Of a DNA stretch of 64,000 nt, positions 47,826 to 58,124 are shown in pieces. Positions within the stretch are counted from its first letter, which is position 1, and the number at the start of each line of letters is the position of its first letter. The notes beneath the pieces are model-generated. The model ran no database searches and was not told the DNA's origin. It saw only the letters and a list, made by a program, of their open reading frames with translations. The stretch covers positions 240,795,904-240,859,903 of the forward strand of contig CM077674.1 of assembly GCA_039707655.1 (NCBI GenBank). The letters run 5' to 3'. The translations under genes and the position numbers were made by a program. Origin of the DNA: Elymus sibiricus (lineage: Eukaryota > Streptophyta > Magnoliopsida > Poales > Poaceae).

Positions 47826-50288
47826 TCAACGCGGAGACTGAATTCCTATGTACGCCGTGTCAGTGAAACTGACATTTCTAGTGCTACTAAGCTCTACCCC
47901 AGAGTGGCCAGAGTACGTGGTCGGTGACGGTGATCCACGTAGCAATTCCACTAGCTCCGCAGAATCTGGCGGCCCCCATGGATGCTGGGCCAGCTTGCTC
48001 AACCTATGAAGCTCCTCTGCAACCTCCCGCATGGACGGCCTGTTCTCGCCCAGCATCTCCAAGCACCGCTTCGCCAGCTCCGCGGCCTGCTCGAGCACCT
48101 CGATGCTCTGCTCACGCTTGATCTGGGGGTCTAGCATCTCCTCCAGCCTGTTCTCCCCGAGGACCAGGAGGAACTGCGACGAGAGGTACTTCTCCTCCTC
48201 GAGCTCCTCCAGGTTGAGCGCCTTCCTGCACGTCAGCAGCTCCAGCAGGACGACGCCGAAGCTGTACACGTCGCTCTTGTCGGTCAGCTTGCACGTCCTC
48301 ATGTACTCCGGGTCGAGGTACCCGCAGGTGCCCTGCACGAAGGTGACGAACTGCGCCTCGTCCGTGGGCGCCAGCGTCGACGCCCCGAAGTCGGAGACCT
48401 TGGCGGTGTAATCCTCGTCGAGGAGTATGTTGGACGTCTTGACGTCGCCGTGGAGGATGGGCGGCGAGGCCCAGGAGTGCAGGTAGGAGAGCGCCTCGGC
48501 GGTCTGGTGGGCGATCTTGAGCCGGGCGGTGAAGGGGATGCGCGGGCCGTCGCGGCGGCCGTGGATGAGCCGGTACAGGGTGCCGTTGGGGATGTACTTG
48601 TAGACGAGCATGGGGACCTCCACCTCGAGGCAGCAGCCGTAGAGCTTGACGATGTAGCGGTGGTTGATCTGGGACACGATGAGCATCTCCTTGCCGAACT
48701 CCTTCTGCTGCCTCTCGCTGGCGAGCCGGCACTTCTTGATGGCCACCAGGTCGCCGTCCTTGGTGGTTCCCTTGTACACGGTGCCGTTGGCCCCCTTGCC
48801 GATCACGTTGCGCTCGTCGAACCTGCCCGTCGCCTCCTCCAGCTCCTCCTGGGTGAAGAGCTTGAAGGACAGCCCCTGCCTCGACCTCATTTCGTCGAAC
48901 AGCGTCAGGCCCCCGTGCTGCTCGAAGTATTCTCTCTTGATCTTGGCGAGCCTCCGTTTGGCGTAGATCATGTAGGCACAGGAAGCAGTGGCTATCAGTA
49001 CGATGACACCGATGCTGACTCCTGCGGCAACCAGTACGAAATGGACATGAGAGTTGGTACGCAAATTGGAAAAATCTATCGAACCACTGCCTGTTCTAGG
49101 CGTCCTCCACTCGATCTCGATGGCTTACCAATGGCGATCTCCCACCCAATCTGAGACTTGTCTGGCTCGCATGTTCCATTGTATGCGTTGCCTGATGTCT
49201 TTTCAGGGCAAACGCAGCTGTATCCTCCGATGGTATTCACGCACGTATCCGGAACAGAGCAGGGGTACCGGGAACTTTCGTCTTGGCACTCGTTGATATC
49301 TGCCAAAACGGCCGGGCATGCATGAATCACCATGAACTCTCCGCAGTGGAAACAACCTACAGAAGGGAAGACGTGAACCAAGAGTACCTTGACAGCCGTC
49401 GAGGAGGTAGGGATTGCCGTCGTAGCCGGCGGAGCAGTTGCAGAGGTATCCCTTGCCCCGCCCGTACTTGGAGTCGACGCACTCGCTGTTGGTGCTGACG
49501 CAGGCGTAGGCCGACGAGTTGCGCCTCGCCTCCTCGCACGTCTTGTTCCCGATGGCCCAGTCGAGCACGAGCGGCACCTGCCTGCCGTTGGCCGCCATGA
49601 ACTCGTCGGTGGTTATGTAGGTGGTGCGGAAGTCGAAGGCGGCGGCCTCCAGCAGCACGGCGTAGCTGCAGGGGCTGAAGCCGGCGGTGCCGGAGGTGTT
49701 GAACTTCTCCTCGAAGGAGATCTGGTAGCCGTTGAGGCCCGAGGGGATGGCGGTCTGGCAGCAGCCGACGCCGGCGCAGGATCCGTTCTCGAGGCGGCCG
49801 ACGCCGGGGCACATGGCCATGCAGCCGGTCATGTAGCGGTCGGCGGTGTCGTTGAGGGAGCGGATGTAGGCGAGCGAGTTGCAGCCGATGACGGTGAAGC
49901 GGTTGAGGGCGTCGTTGATGCGGAAGTTGGTGATGTCCATGTTGTACCACCAGTTGTTCTGGTCGTTCATGGCGCGTGTGGTGGCATTGTAGCACCACGG
50001 GTTGATGAGGCTGTAGATGCGCAGCTGCCCGCGCCGCACCGACATGTCCAGCACCTCGATCTGGTAGTTGTACAGCCGGTGCCGCCCGTCGCCGGTGCGG
50101 TTGCAGCTGAGCGAGAAGGTCCAGTCGCCGGTCTCGAGGTGGCACCCGCTGCCCACGCCGAACGGGTACGGGATCTCGATGTCGCCGCACCGCCGCAGGC
50201 ACGTGTCCCTCGGCTGCATCGCCGTCGCCGCCGCCGCCCCCGGCCGCGGCGAAGATAACAGAACGGCGATCAGCACCGCGAGGATCAT
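47826..50288 (-). CDS. Wall-associated receptor-like kinase, three exons, intact
   Basis: Exons on the minus strand are 50288-49388, 49299-49129 and 49021-47826. Together they make 2268 bp, 755 residues plus stop, and both introns (88 and 107 bp) are GT-AG in phase 1. Residues 1 to about 22 form a signal peptide. Residues 30-300 form the Cys-rich GUB_WAK pectin-binding region (IEIPYPFG at 37-44) followed by an EGF-like stretch. Residues 301-343 form a calcium-binding EGF domain (DINEC, CVNTIGGYSCVC). A transmembrane helix spans about 359-378. The kinase has GKGANG at 432, Lys453, Glu469, HGDVKTSN at 548, DFG at 568 and DPE before subdomain VIII. HGD in place of HRD makes it a non-RD kinase, as in many cereal WAKs. 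It likely sits in the plasma membrane, binds cell-wall pectin or fragments, and signals in growth or defence. No neighbour is co-transcribed. Confidence 0.93.
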
Positions 50289-50380
50289 CTTCCTCCTTGC
50301 GCATGCGCGGCACGGGCGGTGTAGCCGGGAATGGGATAGGATGGGCTGAGGGGAGTGTTAATCTGTGATTACTGTGAACT

Positions 50381-50400
50381 AATAATCGAGGTTTAAATGA
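50381..50400 (-). promoter_or_regulatory. Possible TATA-like element of the kinase gene
   Basis: The minus strand has catttaaacc about 105 bp upstream of the ATG. It is the only A/T-rich TATA-like stretch in the near upstream region, so this is a weak call based on position. Confidence 0.25.
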
Positions 50401-50580
50401 ACCCCATGGTGTGGTTTGAGTTGACACGATCAAACGGCATGGTAGCATGTCCCACCTGCACGCAGCCACGGCCTGACTTCATTGCACGACACTGACAGGC
50501 GTTGTGGAAGTTTCCCAGGGGGGCGTGTTTAGTCCGATGTGGTGGTTGATGCACGTTGATCTTCATGCCAAAGCAACATA

Positions 50581-50646
50581 CTCCCTCCGTCCCAAAATAA
50601 GTGTCTCAACTTTGTACTAACTTTAGTAATTTTGGGACAGAGGGAG
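50581..50646. mobile_element. Stowaway-type MITE, 66 bp
   Basis: Inverted termini ctccctccgtcccaaaat and attttgggacagagggag are flanked by TA at 50579-50580 and 50647-50648. Tc1/Mariner-derived, without coding capacity, about 290 bp upstream of the kinase start. Confidence 0.9.
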
Positions 50647-51344
50647 TACATGAGTGGGTGCCCAATGGCTCTACTAATCCTTCAAAATTATTATTATGAC
50701 GTATGAACAGAATTGATACTTCTGAGGAGAATACAAGACGAAACCGGTGGTACGTACTATTCACTTATTCAGTGCTATTATTATGTAAGTAGTTCGTTCA
50801 TAGCGGGACCGGACAGCCCGTCAGATTATCTGTAACTGGATGCAGACATGGATGAGAAAGCCACCTTGATCGCGAAGCATTTGGCCTGGAGCACGGGACA
50901 AATCCATTCGCGACAAGCTAGTCGGCGTCGAGGAATTATCCTGCAGGTCGCGGCCACCCTCAGCATTTCGGAGCCGTTTCATTCTTCGATACCAAATCGG
51001 CCACGCAATCTTACAGTATGCAGTTTAACACATCAGGAATGTCAGCCTTTGCTGAGAACGCCGCAAAGTCCTCATTAACTACAAAAGCAGTAGGGAAGAA
51101 ACAGATCCGCGTGTTTAAATTAGTCTGAATCCAGCCATTATGCCTTCCTTCTCAGTTGACTCGGCAGCTCGCTTCACTAAAATAGTCAGTTTTTCCTTTG
51201 ATAGTCAGTTAGTCGCAAGGAGAACGGCTTATCAGGAGAGTAGCAATTACCATCTGAACTGACTGGGTTAGTTTGACGTTCATCTACTGCATGACACCAT
51301 TTCGACGATCCTATCTCTTACCTAGAAATATAAGTACTTAACTA

Positions 51345-51400
51345 CTCCCTCTGTCCCACACTAGTGTCAAAAACGTTCTTATATTATGAGACGGAGGGAG
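51345..51400. mobile_element. Stowaway-type MITE, 56 bp, internally deleted
   Basis: It starts ctccctctgtcccaca and ends tgagacggagggag, flanked by TA (51343-51344 and 51401-51402). It is shorter than usual family members and has only about 25 bp between the arms. Confidence 0.8.
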
Positions 51401-52215
51401 TAGTTCTTACCTAGAATCCTTTGAATCTTTTGCGCACTGGGTTTCGATGTTACAGACGCCGGAGAAGTTATGCTGTCGCAGGCTGGCTTTAGCCAAAATG
51501 TCAAAAGTATCACGCACGCACGCCACCGTATCGAAGCTGCGACCCGGAGCCCCGCCGAAATCGACAGAAAACACATGGCCGTTATAGACTATGCTCTGCT
51601 GCTCAACAATTCGGAGCAACGTATGCTGTCGACCGAAGACGGGCTCGCGAGGCACACGTGAGTGGGAGCTTCGTCAGAGGCCGTGGCGTGTCATCGTCCC
51701 TCGACACTGAATTGCCGCTATCTTGTGCCAGCACAGCATGCAGGCACCTCATAAGCAAACATTTGCTATCTTATCCTGCCTTCTAAATATTTACTGGTAT
51801 TACCAGTTGAAGAGTTCATTCATAACACCACGATAACTGAAAGAATTTTATCATTTGTCTAGACTGTAGTCAATGTAAACGGTTTAGATTCTTGTGCGCT
51901 TGCCGGTAGGATCGACGCTCCTCGGATAGGACATAGGAGGCAAGAGGACAGAAGGCCCCTCTACCGCGACAGTTTGGCGAGTTTTTTTTGGGTGCGGTTC
52001 GGTTATTTATTTATTTTGTTTTGAAGATGATGCGGTTTCGCTCCTCATCGGCGGCTGCAGGGGTATCTTACTGAGGTCAGCTATTCTAGTGCTCATGCTC
52101 GACAGTGAGGTCATGGCATATAGCAGAGGATCGAGTTTTGCTACAGGGTGATCTCTGAACTGGCATGTTTTAATTGGATGGTGGGGGAGAGAAGGGCCCC
52201 ACACCGGTGAAAATC

Positions 52216-52238
52216 GGGGGGGGGGGGGGGGGGGGGGG
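52216..52238 (+). repeat. Homopolymer of 23 G
   Basis: An uninterrupted G run after 'gaaaatc'. It may form a G-quadruplex; the exact length is likely to be uncertain in any assembly. Confidence 0.85.
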
Positions 52239-52383
52239 TTGTATGGGTCCTGTAAAAGTGCCGTATGTGTAGCATTTTTGGTAGAGGGTCTCTTGTGCGT
52301 TGTCTGCGTTTCGTTCTTTGTTTTCTTTACAATTTGGTCTGTAAGAGGGTTTTTTCATCACTTTGTCTTGTATTTTTCATGAA

Positions 52384-54764
52384 CTAGCTGATACCCCGCG
52401 CGTTGCTGCGGGGATTTATAGCACAGGGTAGGCGGAGGATTTACGGACAACAAATAATGAAACCATAAAAAATATGTTTCTTTGAACTTTTGGAGGAATG
52501 ATATGAAAAATAAAAAATAGTATATTGGGGAGTACCTTGCGTAATTAGAGTGCATCTAACAATCCAGAAAAACATTTAGTGAGATCAAATTTTTCCATAT
52601 AATATAATTTGAGCAAGAAACAAAAGGACTTCACACACTAATTTGAGATCCTTTTGTATTAATGCAACCAAATGGGAATTAGCTGCTATTGCCCACCTTG
52701 ATCCATATTTGAACGAAGAATGACCAAAGGTATGCAAAATGGCATTGTTTCATAGTATAACAACATAAAAACTCCGTTTTCATTACATCTTATTTAACAG
52801 GCCGCATGCCAACATAGAACAATTAAACAGAAGGACGTCAGAATGGGCCATGTTTGATCCTCTCTGTGAGGACATATTTTTAAGCTCAAAATGTCATTAG
52901 CGTTAGAACAATAAAATAGTGATATTCAAACCATAGAAAAGTCTTATTCATTAGTAAGAACTATATTCAGTACTTTGATTGAATATTTGGCACGGCATTA
53001 TTTAATCAGAATCTTACATATCAAGCGAAGCTATATGTTTGTATAGATAATATCCAAGTGCTTAGCCCTAGAGAACTGTAAGTACACATGCTTGCTTGAA
53101 AACTGAACATCACTTTCTAAGTTTCTATTCTAGCATAGATAAACAATAAAATGATAGTGTAGATAAACAATAAAAGTGAACATCATGTACCAGAAAATGT
53201 TTGATTATGAGATATACTACTGCATATCTAAAGGTTATATGTATGCTTCTTTATATATTTATCCAACATCATGCAGGCCATCTATTTCAACCGAATATTT
53301 GTTAGCAAGCATGTAGTATAGGGCCGTAGGAACCATACATTTATCTTGAATCACAGGGAGAATGCAAGTATGTTCATAAGAGCCACTTCATATTCCATAT
53401 CATTTATGTATGTAGATGATTATGTGTGAAAATAATAAAACCCGCAGTAGGGGGAATAACATAGATGTCAATCACCACCATTGTATCACTCAGCTCTTGA
53501 CCAATCCCATGCCATTAACGATGGAATAATACTACCAGGGAACAACATACCTGAAAATGAACTTGAATATGCGCTGATCATGATTCTACAAAATAACAAT
53601 AGAAAAGCCATACAAATACCAATGAAATCTGTACTAAAGTAACCTAGGAGAGATATGAAGATATGCAGGATTGCAGTTGTGCACAGTTAATGGTATAGAA
53701 GATGATTGTAGTTGTTTGTACTAACGGAAAATGAGAGATAAAGGCTAACCTGACTTGCTGCCATTGAGGTTTTGAGAAGGCCGCTGGAGACAGAACAGAG
53801 ACTCGCTCCTAGTAAGAAAATGCTCTCTGCAACACATAAATCAGAGACTCATTCAGATCTAAGGACATAGAAAGGGAGGAGAGCCCCTACCTCTCACGGT
53901 CTTGATATTGGAAGAGGACGCCAGGGCTGGCAAGTGTGGCTCACCAAGAGGCTGATTCAACGCCGGGGCCCGGGGACTGGGCTAGATGATCTTGCAACGG
54001 CGGCAATCACGGCGCTCCGAGTCAGCAGCAGTACACGGGTCTTTGGTGACGACTGTCCGCGAAGATAGCGGCGGTGCAATATGGAGAGAGGAAGGTAGAG
54101 GCAAAGAGAGAGGATCACGGCCATCTTCCACCGCAATACAATTAGCACCATCACCACCGCTGATTTGTTGGTGGCTCGTTGCTGTTGCGGTGACGATTTT
54201 ATTCATTGAGGGGAGATGAAGGGAACCACTGGAGGAAGACATCGGACTTTGGGGCAATAAGTAATCCACCAATGCCTCTGGATTTATTTGCGTGAGTGGG
54301 TCGAGGAGACGAAGAGGGAGGAGTAGACGAACAGACCAAGCCTGTGTGTTGTGGAGTCGATAACGCCTTGGAGAATAGCGCTGGGAGAGAGTCAAAGATG
54401 TTTGGAAACTCAGCGCTGATGTTCCACCTATTAATTGCCGGTTTATTGCGCATGGCTAGCGATGGACGCTTGCATGCAGGAACGGTTGGCATCTGTTTTT
54501 TTTTTAAACAATGCTAATTAATTATCTGTTGCATGCGGACGCTTCGGGGAACAAAAAAGATAAATCAAAACACTTAATAAGAGGTGGCCCAGTAGAGCCC
54601 ATTCGAGGCAGACAGAAATTTATCGTGCAAGGTGGTGCGAACAAAGGAGGATGACGTGGCTGCATAAGAATGGATGAAAATCTGTGGGGCATGTAGGATG
54701 ATGTGGATAGCTTGCATGTCAAGAGAAATAGGATAGTGGGGATGAACTATTTAGGTATTATAGA
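52384..54764 (-). mobile_element. Candidate non-autonomous Helitron
   Basis: On the minus strand the element starts TCTATAATACC (54764) and ends with a GC hairpin (ccccgc...gcgggg), then tatcag and CTAG at 52387-52384. The flanking bases are A and T, as expected for Helitron insertion without target duplication. There is no Rep/helicase ORF. The interior is mostly AT-rich, with a GC-richer patch (53940-54300) whose minus-strand frame of 137 codons I do not recognise; it could be a captured gene fragment. Confidence 0.6.
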
Positions 54765-55411
54765 TACGTAAAGTTTGCGTATAATTTCATTGATAGAAGA
54801 AGTTAAGAGTGAATACAAGTGGCGGTACTGCACATGACACGAATGCAGCAGGCGTGAACATGATGCCCGGAGCAGAGAGACATGGGATGCTTGGACCAGA
54901 AAGAGAAAACATCACAGCGAAAACACGCCGTCCTGGGAAGCAACCCAAACCAAACCAACATGATGACCAATATCTCCAAAACCACCACCGAGGACGTCAC
55001 GGGTAGACAAAACAGCGCCTTCACGAAGGAGAACGGCGCCGAGACATCGTCGCCGCCCGATCCGGATAGCCAGACCTAGGGTTTCCCCTGATGCTCGAAG
55101 AGGGGCACAGATGCCGGCCATGGCAGTGCCTCCAAGAAGGGGACGGCACCCACGGCTGTCGCCACTGCCGGCATCGAAAGATCGAGCAAGGATTTCGCCT
55201 GACCAGAGTTGGAGCAATCCCAAGCCGTCAGAGCAAGATTCGAATAAGATGAAGCCAAGTTGTTGGTTGGAACCACCACTACATGAAAGGGAGCTACGGC
55301 CGCCGACGGACGTGAGAGCTATGGATCCGGTGGAAGGACGGGGCACAGAGGTGGGCGAGGTTGAGCGGCTGGGCGGAAAGAGAGGCACGTAGGGGAAGCG
55401 GAGGTGGTTGC
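54765..55411 (-). mobile_element. LINE-like 3' segment, minus strand, truncated
   Basis: The minus strand ends 'cttaacttcttctatcaatg' followed by 'aaattatacgcaaac', a form I associate with 3' ends of grass LINEs. It is cut by the Helitron. The GC-rich upstream part has open frames on both strands (54912-55445 minus, 55111-55392 plus) without recognisable domains. The call rests on the tail only. Confidence 0.35.
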
Positions 55412-56298
55412 TGTCGGAACTCGGGCTCCGGGGACCCTGGTTCAAACTCTGGGGGCCGCTTGCTGCCTAACAACCCGACGGTGACCACGGCGAGACCACA
55501 GCGAGAGCGCGCGCACACACAAGGCTCGGCAGGGACACGAGAGCTACCCAGGTTCAGGCCACCGTGCGGTGTAAAACCCTACTCCTGCTTGTGTTTGGGA
55601 TTATTGTGGGCAAGAGAGTTCTCGCGTACAAGGTTGAGGAAGAAGGAACCGATCCTTCTCTACGGTGGCAGCACTGCCCCTTTTATAGCCGCCTTGGTCC
55701 TCTTCCCCCGAAAATATTGGCGGGAAGGGTTGCCACACAACCGCGGTTTGAAGGGGGACAGGCACCCAGTCTTATCCTGACAAAAGGTGGTCTTCGCCTG
55801 CAAATGCGTTATCCATGACGCGCTGGTGGGCTCGGTAATGACCTCCGCCCTGCGCGCCTTATCGTCCTGGTCTTCATGCACCAAACAGGCAAGCTTTGGG
55901 ACTTATTTTGCAGAAGGGCAGCTGGTGCTGCTCCTTTATCACCAAAGAGGAAATCCTCCCTGACCGCACCTGCTGGCACGGTCTTGCTGTTGTCGTCGCC
56001 TTGTGGGGGTACGTCACCCATGTGGTGGGCGCGTGACCGCCAGGCTGGCGCTAGGCGGTGCCCCGCTTGAGTGGCTTCGGGAGGCTGCCTCGGGAGGCCG
56101 CCTCGCGAGGCCTCCTACTGACGCCGCGTCCTCGGTAGGTCCACCCCTTGTGGAGGGGGTCCTCGTGAGGCCGGTGCCTCGTGAGGTGTCTTGCTTCGCG
56201 GCGCCCGTGGCTGGGCCGCCTCTTGGGCCTTCGTCAGGCGTGGCTTCCTGGACCGCAGGCAGATGGGCCATGGTACCCCGGTTCCCACTGGGCCGACA
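55412..56298 (-). repeat. 3' LTR of a minus-strand Tat-type Gypsy element
   Basis: The minus strand begins TGTCGGCCCAG (56298) and ends GAGTTCCGACA (55412), 887 bp with matching TGTCGG/CCGACA ends. TATA box ctataaaa (minus strand, 55681-55688). Directly upstream on the minus strand is a purine-rich gggcccgagggctac, the typical 'gggggctac' tract before Tat-lineage 3' LTRs. The left flank gttgc (55407-55411) is the candidate target duplication; its partner is outside. Overlapping open frames at 56014-56579 are GC effects. Confidence 0.7.
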
Positions 56299-56560
56299 GT
56301 AGCCCTCGGGCCCACGACGCGCATGTTCCGCCCGTTGGGAACGAAACGGCGCAGGGCCTAAAACTGACTGCCGGGCCTAGGCAAAGACGCGTGGCGCACG
56401 ATGGGACGCGGGACGCCCCCACTTCCTCACGACGCCTGGTTAACTGCCCGCGTTGCCATAAAGCAGACCCGCACGGCGCCATCATTGCCTTCCTTTGCTC
56501 CCCCCGTCTTCCTTGCGCTCGACTCCTCGCAGCCTCTCTTCGTCTTCCTCGCGCACTACT
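56299..56560 (+). other. Antisense leader region next to the Tat-type 3' LTR, left part
   Basis: A pyrimidine-rich, 5'-leader-like sequence on the plus strand ('ccttcctttgctcccccc...ctcgcagcctctcttcg'). It continues after the solo LTR at 60601 and leads to a plus-strand coding frame. 'ccataaagc' at 56456 could be its TATA element. Confidence 0.4.
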
Positions 56561-56871
56561 TGTGACGCCCCCGACTTAATCGTGCACTAACCAAACACGC
56601 AAATGCACACGATCAAGCCTAGGGACTCACTTGAAGATATCACAACACAACTCTAAACACAAATAAAATAATACAAACTTATCATTACAAGCCAGGGGCC
56701 TCGAGGGCTCGAATACATAAGCTTGCGCATACAAGCGTTAGCGGAAGCAACAACAGCATCTGAGTACAGACACAAAATCAGAGAAAGGTGCCTTAAGAAG
56801 GCGAAAACAAACAACAACTCCGATCGAAAGAGGAGAGGCCTCCTGCCTGGGAGCCTCCTAACTACTCCTGG

Positions 56872-56950
56872 TCGTCGATGATCTTCACGTCGTAGAAGGT
56901 GCCTCCGGGGATCTTCTGCTCCTGGGCTCCAGCGACTGATGTATCATCAA
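56872..56950 (-). other. ORF tail in the solo LTR ending IDDQE-stop
   Basis: The minus-strand frame ending at TAG (56874-56872) reads GAQEQKIPGGTFYDV, then KIIDDQE. It lies at the position equivalent to the 37-codon ORF of the LARD LTRs. No ATG directly precedes it; a splice-acceptor-like 'tttttccccatacccac' lies upstream. Confidence 0.4.
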
Positions 56951-57918
56951 GTGGGTATGGGGAAAAAGAGGAGCAAAGCAACCGTGAGTACTCATCCAAA
57001 GTACTCGCAAGACTGACATCAGAACTATACTAATTATGCATTGGTATCAAGTGAAAAGGCTGTATCTGTGGACTGAACTACAGAAATGCCAGAATAGGGG
57101 GAAAGGCCTAGCCTATCGAAGACTAGCATCTTCAGCGGTCTTGCAGCATTAGAAGAGAGCAGATTAGCATATCATAATTTAACAAGCATGTTGAAGCAAA
57201 GCCCAGAGATCCTTTCTCGACTCCCTGCGAGAAAGCGATCCCGGAGCTTCCAATTAATTACAAGTAACCAGTTCAAGTAGTAGTAGATCGGGATACAACA
57301 CTGAGCGTCCTGTTACCGTGGACACGGCTATTCGAATAGATAACTTCCCTACAGGGGTGCACTACTGTTACCCAACACGCTCGATTAACTCTGGCCGGAC
57401 ACACTTTCCTGGGTCATGCCCGGCCTCGGCTGATCGACACACCGCAGCCCTACCTAGAGCTAAGCAGAGAGGTCCCCGCCGGTCTACATCCTAAGCACGC
57501 AGGGTTCTTGGGCCCATCCCCCTTTGCACTCCGGGTCGTTATGCGACGAGCCGGGACGAGCACCATCTCATCCTGGATGGCACTGGCCCGACAGGCCCAC
57601 AAGGCTGAACTGGACGTCTGACATAGCTTTCGGCTGATACATACGGCGTAGAGGGCCCCATTAAACCATTATCCCACGTGGTGGTAGTGCGTATAGGGCA
57701 CGACGACCCACTCAGATCAATACCCAAATCCGTTAGCGCATTATTAGGAGCTCGCGGTGACGATCAGTACCACTGTCGTACCGTCTATCTCGCGGGTGCC
57801 CTCACGGTCAACCCGTCTTCACAACTCTCGCGGGTACCCCACGGGGTCGACCCGACTTTTCCCGAGGACTGTAATATAAATAGGGTATCCATGTGTTCAT
57901 CACATCAAGGGAGAATCC

Positions 57919-58124
57919 GAGGAATCACCCTCTATGGATTCCTACTCGATGTAATTCCGTCAAGGAGAACCAGGAGGAATCACCCTCGATGGTCCACACT
58001 TGCGGGGTTGCACGACAGAAGCTTCAACGGAGGTGGAGGAAGAGGAATCACCCTCGGTAATCCACGTCCGACTACCTAAGCTACAAAGGCATCATCAGGA
58101 GTGAGTTAAGAGGTATCACCCTCG
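57919..58124 (-). repeat. Four-copy array of an interrupted palindrome, inverted
   Basis: gaggaatcaccctcg copies lie at 57919-57933, 57974-57988, 58042-58056 and 58110-58124. This is the reverse complement of the array at 8761-8963. Confidence 0.75.

Larger units (their letters stand above)
50649..52383. other. Upstream flank of the kinase gene, otherwise featureless
   Basis: Apart from the second Stowaway element and a poly-G run I see no gene, repeat or long open frame here. It is the longest stretch in the window with no obvious retroelement sequence. Confidence 0.5.

Noticed and set aside
48112..48732. 206-codon minus-strand open frame
   Set aside because: It is another frame of the kinase exon 3; the kinase motifs are in the frame ending at 47826.
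49389..50258. 289-codon plus-strand open frame
   Set aside because: It is antisense to exon 1 of the kinase gene, GC-rich, with Val/Ala/Gly bias from the complement of the coding strand and no domain.
55412..56579. Overlapping frames of 60-139 codons
   Set aside because: They fall in the Tat-type LTR and leader; no frame is preferred and none has a recognisable product.
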